Position numbers and translations under genes: made by a program
Shown: one piece after another, positions 36,143-45,026 of the stretch
Numbering within the stretch: the first letter of the stretch is position 1
Layout: the number at the start of each line of letters is the position of its first letter
Notes under the pieces: model-generated
Told to the model about the DNA's origin: nothing
Databases searched by the model: none
What the model saw: the letters and a program-made list of their open reading frames with translations, nothing else
Source of the DNA: Gillisella vitis
Lineage (GTDB): Bacteria; Pseudomonadota; Alphaproteobacteria; Rhizobiales; Rhizobiaceae
NCBI RefSeq assembly: GCF_001541345.2
Contig: NZ_LMVL02000002.1
Span: forward strand, 496,001-560,000
DNA length: 64,000 bases
Reading direction: 5' to 3'

Positions 36143-36217
36143 GCTTTCGGCCACCAAAATTGCGTCAGAGCCAACATTGGACGCCGATATGGGGTCAACT
36201 TTCCGCGCGGATTGACA

Positions 36218-36567
36218 GACTTGGAAAAGGCCCCAACTGACAGCCATGAGGCCGGCTGCTTGATTGATAGAACACATCTGTTCGATCCGGGCATATCGAT
36301 CTGACTGCGTCAGCGGGTACTTGACATCACCCCATTTTGGCCAAGCCAGCCCAGCCTTCACCGCTTCCGAGCGCTTGGGCTCCTTGAGGTTGCGAAAGAA
36401 GACATGACCTCGGGCAGAACGATCGGGCGGTTCTGAGCGTCGAAGCCCCTCCCCCTTGCCTCGACGGCAGCGACGCTGCGCAGTGCCGCCACCTCACACC
36501 CGATGCGGCGCGCACCGCGAACGAAATCATCGAGCGACAAGCGCCGCGCGGTTCCGATAAAATTCAT
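36218..36567 (-). pseudogene. N-acetylmuramidase-type endolysin gene, frameshifted and truncated
   Basis: Starting from the ATG at 36567, the translation GARRIGCEVAALRSVAAVE and GFDAQNRPIVLPEV matches the N-terminus of phage-type N-acetylmuramidases. A frameshift near 36410 moves the match to another frame: HVFFRNLKE, then GLAWPKWGDVKYP, SDRYARIEQMC and VSWGLFQV. The homology stops at 36218, exactly where the IS21-like terminus begins. The Glu in VE(A)RG would be the expected catalytic residue. It is a dead gene and probably prophage debris. Confidence 0.75.
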
Positions 36568-36696
36568 TGTTTTACCTATTTGCTGAAGATCAGGTCGCCC
36601 CGATACTTGGATATCAGGTTTAGAATGTTACAAAGACGACCTTGTCCACACCCATTAAGGGTGATACCGATTTTTACGTTAAAAACGGAGGTGGGC

Positions 36697-37575
36697 ATGG
36701 AAAAGGGGATAGTTTCATCTCATTGGGATGATCGATACGAAACAGGGGTTAGGTCGTCTTGGTTTTCCAGTAAGGCTGTCGGATCTGAGTTGAACCGACG
36801 CATCACTGGTTCCGATAAGTTTTGGCTCTGGTGGGTCTTCAATGAATACCTCCAGGAAAAGCCAAAGCGAATTATTTCCATTGGATGCGGCGATGGAGCC
36901 CATGAGCTAATTATCGCTCGCAACCACTGGGCTGAATCCGTCGACGCCTTCGATTTGTCGCCAATTGGCATAAGGCAAGCCGCAGAAACAGCGAAGGAAG
37001 AAGGCATAAACGCCAACTTCTTTGTGCGCGATTTCAATGACTTTATCCAGAATCCCGGCGGAGACTACGACGCGGCGATTTTCATTGGATCGTTGCACCA
37101 TGTAACCGATCTCGAAGGCATGCTGGGAGCCGTCAGGAAATCACTCGTTCCGAACGGCCACCTCATAATCAACGAGTATTGCGGGCCGTGCTACAACATC
37201 TACGACAAGAAGAGAGTCGACCTGCTTAACAGCGTTATTCGCTCGATTTCTGTGCCCTATAAAAGGCACCCCGATGCCAAGTGGGTCAACCATAGCATCG
37301 AGCATGTCTTTGCCGTAGATCCATCCGAGTCCGTCAGGTCGTCGTTAATTCTTCCATTTCTCGAGTTTTATTTCGACAAGGAGATTCATCGACCTTTTGG
37401 TGGCGCTTTGCTCCATCCGATATTCGACTTGCTCAACGCCGAAAAAATCAACGACGGGTCGGAGGACTCCGACACCGTCGTCAAAATGTTGATCGAAATG
37501 GAAAACCAGCTCCAAGCGAACGGCGTCATTCCGAGCGACTTTATGTTCGGCGTCTACCGCAACTCGAAGGTCTAA
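36697..37575 (+). CDS. SAM-dependent methyltransferase (type 11-like)
   Basis: This 292-residue protein has a class I methyltransferase core: motif I IISIGCGDGAHELIIAR near residue 57, an acidic post-I loop (VDAFDLSP) and DYDAAIFIGSLHHV near 130, followed by LVPNGHLIINEY. The C-terminal 100 residues are not a known domain to me. The ATG at 36697 follows ACGGAGGTGGGC, a strong ribosome site; the open frame extends upstream to 36580 without support. It stands alone between dead mobile elements, close to the capsule locus, and may act on a sugar or lipid in that pathway. This is inference. Confidence 0.8.
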   Translation: MEKGIVSSHWDDRYETGVRSSWFSSKAVGSELNRRITGSDKFWLWWVFNEYLQEKPKRIISIGCGDGAHELIIARNHWAESVDAFDLSPIGIRQAAETAKEEGINANFFVRDFNDFIQNPGGDYDAAIFIGSLHHVTDLEGMLGAVRKSLVPNGHLIINEYCGPCYNIYDKKRVDLLNSVIRSISVPYKRHPDAKWVNHSIEHVFAVDPSESVRSSLILPFLEFYFDKEIHRPFGGALLHPIFDLLNAEKINDGSEDSDTVVKMLIEMENQLQANGVIPSDFMFGVYRNSKV

Positions 37576-37585
37576 TCATCCTGGT

Positions 37586-37613
37586 CGGCTGATGGTTTGA
37601 TTGCCATCAGCCG
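37586..37613 (+). terminator. Hairpin after the methyltransferase gene
   Basis: CGGCTGATGG and CCATCAGCCG form a perfect 10-bp stem with an 8-base loop, starting 10 bp after the stop codon. There is no run of T after it, so it could be a weak terminator or an mRNA 3'-end stabiliser. Confidence 0.55.
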
Positions 37614-37788
37614 TTCGTCACTGGTACAAATTGTTCCGGATATGTCATAAAATTGCCTGAACTTGTATGGCGTAACGTCAACATGAAGGTGTTGTTCCAA
37701 CGTATGCTTGATGCCGGTTGGGCCGCTTAGCACCCCTCAACATCAGCGGGTGCTTTCATCGTCTACTTGATGCCAGTGGCTTGTTGCA

Positions 37789-38028
37789 TCATTTCGATGC
37801 TCCTTGTTCCAGGGCCTCAATGCGGGCCAGAGATTTGGAAAGCTCGCGTTCCAACCATGCTTGGCGCATGACTAAGAATTGGTCATATCGGATGCCCACT
37901 ATGCTTTTTTGCGTACCATCTTCATCGAGAACAGGCTTCTTGACCTGTCGTGTCTTTGTCACCGTAGAGGTTACAGAAACACTGTAGGTAACTTGCACCG
38001 ATGGCATCGCCTCGACGGATTCCGTCAT
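37789..38028 (-). pseudogene. C-terminal fragment of a phage tail-like protein
   Basis: This 79-residue frame ends in [20 protein letters not shown] and a helical RIEALE tail, which resembles the end of phage tail-fibre proteins with an intramolecular-chaperone (S74-like) region. Its ATG abuts the left end of the IS3 element, so the rest of the gene was probably lost at that insertion. Together with the muramidase remnant it hints at a lost prophage. Family assignment is tentative. Confidence 0.4.
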
Positions 38029-38078
38029 TGAACCGCCCCGGGTTTGCTGGAGACCTTAACTCGTGAGAAGTAGGGTCT

Positions 38079-38408
38079 ATGACAAGTAAAACGACGAACA
38101 AATTTTCACCTGAAGTCCGTGCCCGAGCCGTGCGGCTTGTTTTCGATCATGAAGCCGAACATCCGTCTCGGTGGGCTGCAGTCTCGTCGATAGCGGCCAA
38201 GATTGGCTGCTCGGCGCATACACTGCATGAGTGGGTCAAGAAGACTGAGGTGGATACTGGTAAGCGCGCTGGATTGCCGAGCGAGGTGGCCGAGAAGATG
38301 AAGGCTCTGGAGCGTGAGAACCGGGAGCTTCGTCAGGCCAACGAGATTTTGCGCAAAGCGTCCGCTTATTTCGCCCAGGCGGAGCTCGACCGCCCACTGA
38401 AGCGATGA
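38079..38408 (+). CDS. IS3-family transposase OrfA
   Basis: This intact 109-residue OrfA has an HTH of the IS3 type ([34 protein letters not shown]) and a C-terminal leucine zipper ([21 protein letters not shown]). In related IS3 elements OrfA and OrfB are joined by programmed frameshifting; here orfB starts with an ATGA overlap instead. OrfB is dead, so OrfA may still bind the ends but cannot drive transposition alone. Confidence 0.9.
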   Translation: MTSKTTNKFSPEVRARAVRLVFDHEAEHPSRWAAVSSIAAKIGCSAHTLHEWVKKTEVDTGKRAGLPSEVAEKMKALERENRELRQANEILRKASAYFAQAELDRPLKR

Positions 38409-39325
38409 TTTCCTTCATCGACGAACATCGTTCCGTGCTCGGGCTCGAGCCGATCTGCAAGCTTTTGCCGATTGCCCCGTCCACTTATTATGAGACCCAG
38501 GCCAAGCGGCTGGACGTGGATCTCCTGTCGCGCCCGTTGCGACATGTCCTTGAAGATAGAGATACGCCGGGTGTTCAATGAGAACTTCCAGGTTTATGGC
38601 GTGCGGAAAGTCTGGCGGCAGTTGCAGCGGGAGGGTTTCGATGTTGCCCGCTGCACCATTGCCGGTCTCATGAGAACGATGGGTCTTCAGGGCATCATTT
38701 GCGGCAAGCCCATTAAGACCACCGTATCGGACAAGGCTGCTCCATGCCCGCTCGACCGGGTCAATCGTCAGTTTCGTGCACCGAGGCCGGACATGCTGTG
38801 GTTTTCCGATTTCGCTACGCGGTCCTTCGGTTCACGTATGTCGCCACTTGGCAGGGCTTCGTTTACGTCGCTTTCGTCATCGATGCCTTCGCCCGCCGCA
38901 TCGTCGGTTGGCGAGTGAGCCGGACCGCTCATGCGAGTTTCGTCCTTGATGCTCTGGACCATGCGCTCCATGACCGGCGGCCCGTCCATCGTGGCGGGCT
39001 CGTCCACCACTCGGATCGCGGCGTGCAATATGTCTCCATAAAATACTCAGAGCGGCTGGCGGAAGCCGGAATAGAACCCTCCGTTGGCAGCGTCGGCGAT
39101 TCTTACGACAACGCTCTCGCGGAAACGATCAATGGTCTTTACAAGGCCGAGGTCATTCATCGCCGAGGGCCGTAGCGAAACTTCGGAGCAGTCGAATTCG
39201 CCACACTTGAATGGGTCGACTGGCTCAACCACCGAAGGCTGCTGGAGCCCATCGGAAACATTCCGCCAGCCGAAGCCGAGGAGCAATACTATGCTATGCT
39301 GGACGAACCAGCATTGGCCGCATAA
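38405..39325 (+). pseudogene. IS3-family transposase OrfB, two frameshifts and a nonsense codon
   Basis: The homology begins [19 protein letters not shown] and runs to HVLED before shifting frame (about 38545). It resumes as LKIEIRRVFNENFQVYGVRK, shifts again near 38815, then continues as YVATWQGFVYVAFVIDAFAR, HHSDRGVQY and NALAETINGLYK. A TAG at about 39173 stands where RGPW is expected; the old tail (EWVDWLNHRRLLEPIG) follows in the same frame to a stop at 39323-39325. The DDE residues are therefore spread over broken frames. Confidence 0.88.
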
Positions 39326-39372
39326 CTTAAACCAAACGGTTCCGGCAAAACCCGGGGCGGTTCACTCCGCTT

Positions 39373-39478
39373 ACCATTCTTGCTCCCTTTATCGAGATTT
39401 CACGGCAATAGTTCATCGATCCTGTTGATCGGATGGTCGGTAATGCGGGTCTGCACCCCACGGAGATAGGCCTCCGGT
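39373..39478 (-). pseudogene. IS66 TnpC 3'-end remnant
   Basis: The bases closely match 11443-11542, the 3' end of tnpC of the first IS66 element (NRIDELLP tail). Only about 100 bp remain, now fused in frame to a piece of IS3 OrfB on the right. It is the scar of a former copy of the same IS66 type, perhaps left by recombination. Confidence 0.8.
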
Positions 39479-40013
39479 GCCGGCGAAAAGCGCGAGAAGG
39501 TATCGACAACGGTCAGAACCCTGATTTTGCGGCCGGTAGCCAACTGGTCGTGTGCGCAGTCCATCACCCAAACATGATTGGAATGGGTCGGTTCCGTACG
39601 GTTAGCCCGCAGCGTCGCCTTGACCCGACGCTTGGGAACCTTGTTGCGCAATTGAAGGTCCATCGCCTTGTAAAGACGATAGGTTTTCTTCGGATTGACC
39701 GCCCAACCATCACGCCTTATCAGGACATGTACACGACGATAGCCATAGCGCACGCGCGTCTGGCAGATATCCTTGATCTTCAGCTCAGCATATTCGCCCC
39801 GCTTGGACGTGTAGACATAAGGGACCGGTCGACTTTCAACACGGCACATGCACGCCGGATCGAAACCTTCTAGTCTGACTTGAATCGTGTCGACAAGCTT
39901 GCGCTTGCGGGCAGGCCTCATAGCTTTTTTGACAGAACATCCTGCAGCATGGCCTTGTCCAGGGGCAAGTCGGCAACAATCCGTTTCAGCTTGGTGTTCT
40001 CCTTTATTGAGGG
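39479..40013 (-). pseudogene. IS3-family (IS407-like) orfA/orfB remnant
   Basis: From right to left, an orfA tail (ENTKLKRIVADLPLDKAMLQ, DVLSKKL) overlaps an orfB start at 39921 by ATGA. The orfB frame gives RVRYGYRRVHVLIRRDGW, KKTYRLYKAMDLQLRNKVP and NHVWVMDCAHDQLATGRKIR before it is cut at 39479 by the IS66 remnant. Only the first catalytic Asp (VWVMDC) is left. The right edge lies about 12 bp from the sulfotransferase stop. Confidence 0.85.
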
Positions 40014-40025
40014 CACGTCAGCGCA

Positions 40026-41066
40026 TCATGCAAGATCCATTTGCCAAAATTTCTTGATGGCATATTTGTATAAAATCAAATCAAGATTGATGCATTTTCT
40101 GATTTCGTGGTTGACCTCGCTAAAATTCATGAACTCACGCTCAATCAAATCCGGAGTGACGTTTTCTTCACGGTACCTCAGTGGAAGTCCGAAAATTTTG
40201 CTGAACATTTGAAAACTTTGACGCGACCGTTCCGCCAACCCAATGAAGGAGAAATGCTTATCAATATTCTCAATGGCCGTTTGCAAATTTTCTTCCGTTA
40301 CAGGCGCTTCAGGGCTGACGCCAGCGATTGTCCGTGTATAAAAGTTATCAAATTCCAGTCTCTTCACAGTATTCACTGCATCGACAATATTTTCCGCTAC
40401 CAACATATTATGATCGCGCTGCACGTATTTGGCGAAGAAATACAATGAAATTACGAAATCATAGGGATTGCGGAGAACCGTCATATAGGTGACAGGCCGC
40501 GCAATCTGATCATGAATTCCGTAACGAACATGACCATAAGCAACATCAAACCTATCCATTGAGAGTGAAGACAAGTTTTTGATTTGCGAAAAATCGCGAT
40601 GATAAAGCGGCAGTAGAAATAGGTTCTGTCGATGCTCTTCAAGTGCCTGGCGAAGACTGGTCCCGCCAGTTTTTGGCATATGCAATACGATCTTCAGAGG
40701 CTGTGTTGTGGTTTCCAGCCGATCCTTATACCGGAAGTGACCTTGAGCGATTGTTTGCGTTCTGACCCGGACATCAAAAACGATAGCATGACCATTATCT
40801 CTGGCGCTTTGCCCGATATCACAGACCACATGCCAGCCAATCGCGCTCCAGCCAGCCCCAAGGGCCTGCTCTACATCCGACCGAGTGACCAAATGTATGT
40901 CATCGACTCTATCATCGTTAAGATAGATATCGAAATTATCCCTTTCGCCGAGAAATGCCACCCACCCATGAAATTCCACAACCGGCCAAACCAGTGCCTC
41001 TTGTGGTGTATCAATCCTCGCTTGGACGAGCATATCACCTATTCTATAACTTGAACCCTCAGACAT
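40026..41066 (-). CDS. Sulfotransferase-family protein
   Basis: This 346-residue protein has an N-terminal ~125-residue domain of unknown type (GWVAFLGE, TRSDVEQALGAG, GWHV) and a sulfotransferase domain. The PAPS 5'-phosphosulfate loop LHMPKTGGTSLRQAL is near residue 132 and the 3'-phosphate loop TVLRNPYDFVISLYFF near 195. It should transfer sulfate from PAPS to a glycan. It shares its domain plan with the protein at 29279-30370 in the capsule operon, which suggests a related role. AGGGGGA lies about 12 bases before the ATG. The gene is intact although its 3' end touches an IS remnant. Confidence 0.82.
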   Translation of the reverse strand: MSEGSSYRIGDMLVQARIDTPQEALVWPVVEFHGWVAFLGERDNFDIYLNDDRVDDIHLVTRSDVEQALGAGWSAIGWHVVCDIGQSARDNGHAIVFDVRVRTQTIAQGHFRYKDRLETTTQPLKIVLHMPKTGGTSLRQALEEHRQNLFLLPLYHRDFSQIKNLSSLSMDRFDVAYGHVRYGIHDQIARPVTYMTVLRNPYDFVISLYFFAKYVQRDHNMLVAENIVDAVNTVKRLEFDNFYTRTIAGVSPEAPVTEENLQTAIENIDKHFSFIGLAERSRQSFQMFSKIFGLPLRYREENVTPDLIEREFMNFSEVNHEIRKCINLDLILYKYAIKKFWQMDLA

Positions 41067-41186
41067 CCCGAAATTAATCCCCCTAATGCTAGCGATTAAA
41101 CACGCTTAAGCAGCCCTTACATTTGAAATCTCAATTATGTCAAATGCCCGATGTCTTGCAGAATTGAACTGAAAATCATCTTCCCT

Positions 41187-41350
41187 TTATTTTTCAGGTG
41201 AGGCTTTGGTTTTAATCTGGCCTCTTATGGCCTGTTTTCCCATAGCTATCTTCATTGCGAATTCGCTGGGCGTGATGTTCCCAACGATGAGTGCGGTCTG
41301 TTTCGATTGTAGTTCTCCTTCCATACTGTGATGTCCGTCGGCAATCATGC
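41187..41350 (-). pseudogene. IS3-family OrfB C-terminal remnant
   Basis: Two frames together give a WKENYNRNRPHSSLG-like block and then LGNITPSEFAMKIAMGKQAI, the end of an IS407/IS51-type OrfB. Nothing of the catalytic part remains. It lies 120 bp upstream of the sulfotransferase start. Confidence 0.65.
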
Positions 41351-42284
41351 CAGCGATGAGAACAATGGTTCGTGGAGGCATTCGTCGCGGAAAATGCCAT
41401 TGAACGTAATAACGTCGTTAAATAGCAAATTTGCAAGCGCCTTTTTAGTTGTGATAGGATGGTTGCCGATTGCATCGGTCGTCTATGCGCACGACACGGG
41501 GAGCCGCTTTATGGCGTTTCGCGTGGTGGTCCTTCCAATGTATGTCTCGCACGCTCCGAGCAAATGAGTGGTGAAACGGTCTTAACGCAATGGACCAGCC
41601 TCCGTCCCCGCAGGGACGCCTCGTCACGCTGTGGGCGTTACAGAACTTGAGAGTTAGATGGTGGCTGTGTCCTGTTGAAGAACTCACTGGTGCGCAGCAT
41701 CGCATGCATGATGGCCTTGAGTTTGCGGGCGACAGAAACTCTGGAGCGCTTGAAGCCTAGAGTAGGCTCGGGAAATCTGCACAGCCAGTATAAGTGGAAT
41801 TTCTTTCTGACTTCGGCTTATACGAAGAGTCATTGAAGATGACTCTTCGTATTCCGTTTGCGAATATCTCAAGCCACTGATGCATTTGAGATATTTGCAA
41901 TCCCTTCAAGGCGAGGATGCGTCAGCATCTTCGAGCCTTGGTATTAGATGCCGGGAACAGGAGATACCATGACGAGATGACTGCGCAAGGCGCCACAGTC
42001 CGGCTTTCAAGGCGAAAGTGGCACTTACCGCCATAAGAGGCGAGCAGACGTTGGTGGAATTATTCCAGCAGTTCGATGTGTATGCCAACTAAATCAAGCA
42101 ATGGAAAGACCAACTCCCTTGAGGAGGCGACAGGCTTTTTCGGTGATGAAGCGAAGGCAGAACCGGCGGGTCCAACCGTTGATGTCCAAACACTGCACGC
42201 CACGTGACAAACCCCTTTTTGACAACAATGATGGTGGCGGCATAATCGAGGTGGAAATCCACTTAGCAACCTCCCCGAAACTGT
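41351..42284. other. Decayed intergenic stretch without a recognisable gene
   Basis: Only short overlapping frames occur on both strands and none shows a family I recognise. A 57-residue + strand frame ending at 41567 looks hydrophobic but has no ribosome site. Given transposase fragments on both sides, this is probably degraded mobile DNA. Confidence 0.5.
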
Positions 42285-42536
42285 TCACGGCAATACGATG
42301 CTTAACACTGTGTTTGTCTGCCGGGGACTATAATTGGGCCGTGAAGAACTGTCGGCCATCGCAGCGCGTCCGCCCTGCCTGAAGCGTTCAACCCACCGCG
42401 ATACGATCTTGGCCGAAACAGCATAGACACAAGCGGCTTGCGACTTCGTGAGCTTGCTACCGAGAACGGTGATGGCCCTTTTCTCTCGACGAAAAGGTGT
42501 CAGTCGGACATTCTCATGGATGTTCATTCGGAGCAA
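42285..42536 (-). pseudogene. IS481-like transposase N-terminal remnant
   Basis: The frame begins MNIHENVRLTPFRREKRA (after a short lead) and continues ACVYAVSAKIVSRWVERFRQ, GGRAAMADSSSRP, the HTH region of IS481-type transposases ('MNIHKNARLTP', 'WxxRxxxEG', 'DRSSRP'). It ends before the catalytic domain. Confidence 0.7.
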
Positions 42537-42539
42537 TCC

Positions 42540-42780
42540 AGGAAAACTGAGGTGTGGTATTCCAGTCTCTTAAATCCGCTCCGAATGGACAACCTCCTGA
42601 AAGCTTCACATCTAGGAGTCTTCACCTGGTTGATCATCGACACGTCCATGCCGCCATGTCTGGATCGCCATTTGTAAATGACGCCGTGATCATTCCCTGT
42701 TCCCGGCAAAGCTCAGGTACATGTAGGTACATCGCCTTCCGCTTGGCCAAGGTCAAAGGATGGAAAGGATTCGTAGTTCC
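42540..42780 (-). pseudogene. IS3-family OrfA remnant
   Basis: The minus-strand frames give PELCREQGMITA and, after a shift, VIYKWRSRHGGMDVSMI, matching the HTH part of IS3-type OrfA ('CREAGISxATFYKWRxKYGGM'). No OrfB follows. The 260 bp between here and the next gene (43045) hold no supported feature. Confidence 0.65.
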
Positions 42781-43044
42781 CTAAATCTGCTCGTCTTCTT
42801 TTGTGCAAGCATGTTAATTGGTGTACGGATTATCCATCAATCTTAGTTCATAAAAAGGGTGAAGAGTTCGAACTCGGTCCTTGTTTTACGGCATTGCAAC
42901 ATTGAACTAAATTTCAAATTATTGGATGAGGGTTATGATTTCCTTCACTCTCTCTTTTTCGAATTGTCTGCGGTGGTTCATTGCGGCAGGCTTCACAGTC
43001 GATCCAGGTGCCGGCTAAATAATATCCTTCTTTGATTGCACTTT

Positions 43045-45009
43045 TCAGTTTCGCCCGCCGCCTCTTGGTGCATGCGGGGTCTTGTTCCAGAAGAACGGTT
43101 TGGTTTTCAGCTCGATCATCGCCCGCCAGGCGGCAATGGATGTCATCAGCCAATAGAGCGGGATGAACAGGTAGCGTTTGCCGATGCGGCGGCGCTCGAA
43201 TTCGGTCATGGCGGCACGGCCGAGTGCCAGGAAAATCAAGTAACTGCCGAGAATATTCACCAGGTCGATCCAGAAAACCGTCAGGTCGCGCAGCGGAATG
43301 CCCTCGGCGGGTGGGTTGGCCATGCTGTAGACGGTCATGGTCAGGAACAGCAGAAGGGCGGGGTGGCTCAGCGATGATAGCAGCATGCCGCCAATCATCA
43401 GATGAAAGACGGCAAAGGCCGATCCCCCCATTTCCTTGCAGGCGATCCGCGGTTCGCGCATGACGATCAACCAAGTCTGTAGCCAGCCCTTGAACCAGCG
43501 GCTGCGCTGGCCCATCCAGATGCGGCTGCTGACGGGTGCATCTTCAAGGGTTTGTCGGGTGATCGTTTCACAGCGATAGCCGGCCCGGAACAGCCGCAGC
43601 CCGAGATCGGCGTCCTCTGTGACATTATAGGGGTCCCAGGCACCGACATTTTTCAAGGCCTCGATACGGAAATGGTTGGACGTCCCGCCGAGCGGCAAGG
43701 GCATGCCATGATAGGCAAGCATCGGCAGGGTACCCCGAAACAAAGCCGCATATTCGAGCGCAAACAAGGCGCTGATCCAACTTTCATCGCCATTGGCGAT
43801 GATCAGCGGTGCTTGCAGGCAAGCCACTTCGGGTGGGCGGGCCAGGAAATGAGCATAGGCCTCCTTGAGTTGGGCGGGATGCGGGCGATCCTCGGCGTCA
43901 TAAAGCACCAGAAAATCGCCACGTGCGCCTGACAGCGCATAGCTGAGCGCCTTCGGCTTGGTCCGCGGCCCAATCGGCGGGGTCGGGACGATCTCGATAT
44001 GGGCTGGGATGTCGGCGTCTGCCAGCGCGCCCAGCGTGTCCAGATCGTCGGCTTCGCAGACAAGCTTGATATCCAGCCTGGAAACCGGCCAGTCCAGCCG
44101 CCGCAGCCCGTCTATCAACTGCGGGATCATGCTGCTTTCCCGGTAAAGCGCGACAAGAACGGTATAGACCGGAAGCTCCACCGAGGCGGGCAAGACGGGC
44201 GGAGGGTCGGCCACTCCGATTCGATAGGCGAGCGTCGCGGCTCGAAAAGCGAGCATGCAAAGATAAAGCAGCGATGTCAGAATATGCATCACCGCCAGCG
44301 CGTCATAGCCAAAGATGGAACAGGCGGCGAGTGTCGCCGTCAACAGAGATCCCAGCCAGAAGCCTTGTTTGCCGGTCAAGACCATGCGCGCCGAGGACAG
44401 TGGTGCCGTATCGAACAGATGTGCCGTGGCTTTTTCCACGCGGTGCCGGGCACCAGCCTGCCAGATCGCACCGGTAAGGGCTCTCGGCGTGGTGATGGCA
44501 AGCGATCCGCGCAAATCCGGAGCATGCTCGAGTCGTTCTTTCAAGGCGTGGAATTGCCGTGCCTCGGGAACGATGACGGTTATCGGCGCGCGGACCTTGT
44601 CATGCAGCCGCAACAGGCCCGGTTTGCGCAATTGGCTGTCCATGTGGTCGGAATAGAGGACCTGCTCCACCGGAAGCACGGGCAGAAAGGGCAGGTCGAG
44701 ATGCCGGGCGAGGGCGGCGTAATAGTCCTGTGCCTCCATGTCGCCAGTGGCCAGCAATTCCTGCTCTATGGACGTGCCATGAGTAAGCGCCTGATGAATG
44801 AGACGCGACAGGAGCGGCTTTGGAAGCCCGAGTTGCTTTAGCACCACCACTTCCTCACCGAACCGTTCGACCAGATCGACGGAGGATCGCAGGAGTGGCG
44901 GTTCAGGCGCGGAAAGGGAAAATGAAAAAGAGGATATATGTGAAAATGCCGCGGCGCGTTTCCTCGCCGCGATTCCTTTGCTAAACAATAACCGTACCTC
45001 ACACCCCAT
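43045..45009 (-). CDS. Membrane GT2 glycosyltransferase with MshEN-like N-terminal domain
   Basis: This 654-residue inner-membrane enzyme is related to BcsA/NfrB-type processive glycosyltransferases. Residues ~45-120 resemble the GspE-N/MshEN fold (HGTSIEQELLATGDMEAQDYY, LDLPFLPV), a domain that can bind cyclic-di-GMP. Two membrane helices (~215-260) lead into a GT2 core with VALYRESSMI, LVCEADDLDT, LYDAEDRP, TEDADLGLRL and QRSRWFKGW, the D-D-D-QxxRW set. C-terminal helices follow. It may make an exopolysaccharide under second-messenger control, which is inference. It is divergent from the gene at 45027, with only 17 bp between the start codons. Confidence 0.85.
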   Translation of the reverse strand: MGCEVRLLFSKGIAARKRAAAFSHISSFSFSLSAPEPPLLRSSVDLVERFGEEVVVLKQLGLPKPLLSRLIHQALTHGTSIEQELLATGDMEAQDYYAALARHLDLPFLPVLPVEQVLYSDHMDSQLRKPGLLRLHDKVRAPITVIVPEARQFHALKERLEHAPDLRGSLAITTPRALTGAIWQAGARHRVEKATAHLFDTAPLSSARMVLTGKQGFWLGSLLTATLAACSIFGYDALAVMHILTSLLYLCMLAFRAATLAYRIGVADPPPVLPASVELPVYTVLVALYRESSMIPQLIDGLRRLDWPVSRLDIKLVCEADDLDTLGALADADIPAHIEIVPTPPIGPRTKPKALSYALSGARGDFLVLYDAEDRPHPAQLKEAYAHFLARPPEVACLQAPLIIANGDESWISALFALEYAALFRGTLPMLAYHGMPLPLGGTSNHFRIEALKNVGAWDPYNVTEDADLGLRLFRAGYRCETITRQTLEDAPVSSRIWMGQRSRWFKGWLQTWLIVMREPRIACKEMGGSAFAVFHLMIGGMLLSSLSHPALLLFLTMTVYSMANPPAEGIPLRDLTVFWIDLVNILGSYLIFLALGRAAMTEFERRRIGKRYLFIPLYWLMTSIAAWRAMIELKTKPFFWNKTPHAPRGGGRN

Positions 45010-45026
45010 TTGCCTGCCCGAAAGCG

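Larger units (their letters stand above)
31790..36172 (+). mobile_element. ISL3-family element interrupted by IS66
   Basis: Near-matching termini (GGCTCTGACTCACTTTTG at the left; GGCTCTGACGCAATTTTG inward from the right) bracket a transposase of the ISL3 family. The element is split by an intact IS66 copy at 33158-35877. The inverted similarity continues outside these points, so the exact ends are uncertain. Confidence 0.65.
31735..36217. mobile_element. Nested mobile-element block with IS21-like outer termini
   Basis: The outer edges are an imperfect inverted repeat. The left edge begins TGTGTTTCGGCGTGCAAAAA at 31735; the right edge read inward begins TGTCAATCCGCGCGG at 36217. Both continue through TTGACCC to ATCGGCGTCCAA. 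This resembles IS21-family ends, but no istA or istB gene is present. Inside lies an ISL3-type unit with its own GGCTCTGAC termini, itself split by an IS66 element. The right edge cuts a muramidase gene. I see no clear target duplication at the outer edges. Confidence 0.55.
38029..39364 (+). mobile_element. IS3-family element, degenerate
   Basis: The termini TGAACCGCCCCGGGTTTGCT (left) and TGAACCGCCCCGGGTTTTGC (right, read inward) bound 1336 bp with an orfA and a broken orfB. No direct repeat is seen at the ends (left flank CAT, right flank CTC), which suggests later rearrangement. It carries a frameshifted and nonsense-mutated orfB, so it cannot move by itself. Confidence 0.85.

Noticed and set aside
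38026..39367. Target-site duplication around the IS3 element
   Set aside because: Left flank CAT and right flank CTC do not match, so no duplication is claimed.
42914..43474. 186-residue minus-strand frame near the GT2 gene
   Set aside because: Most of it overlaps the glycosyltransferase in another frame, and the unique tail has no recognisable sequence.
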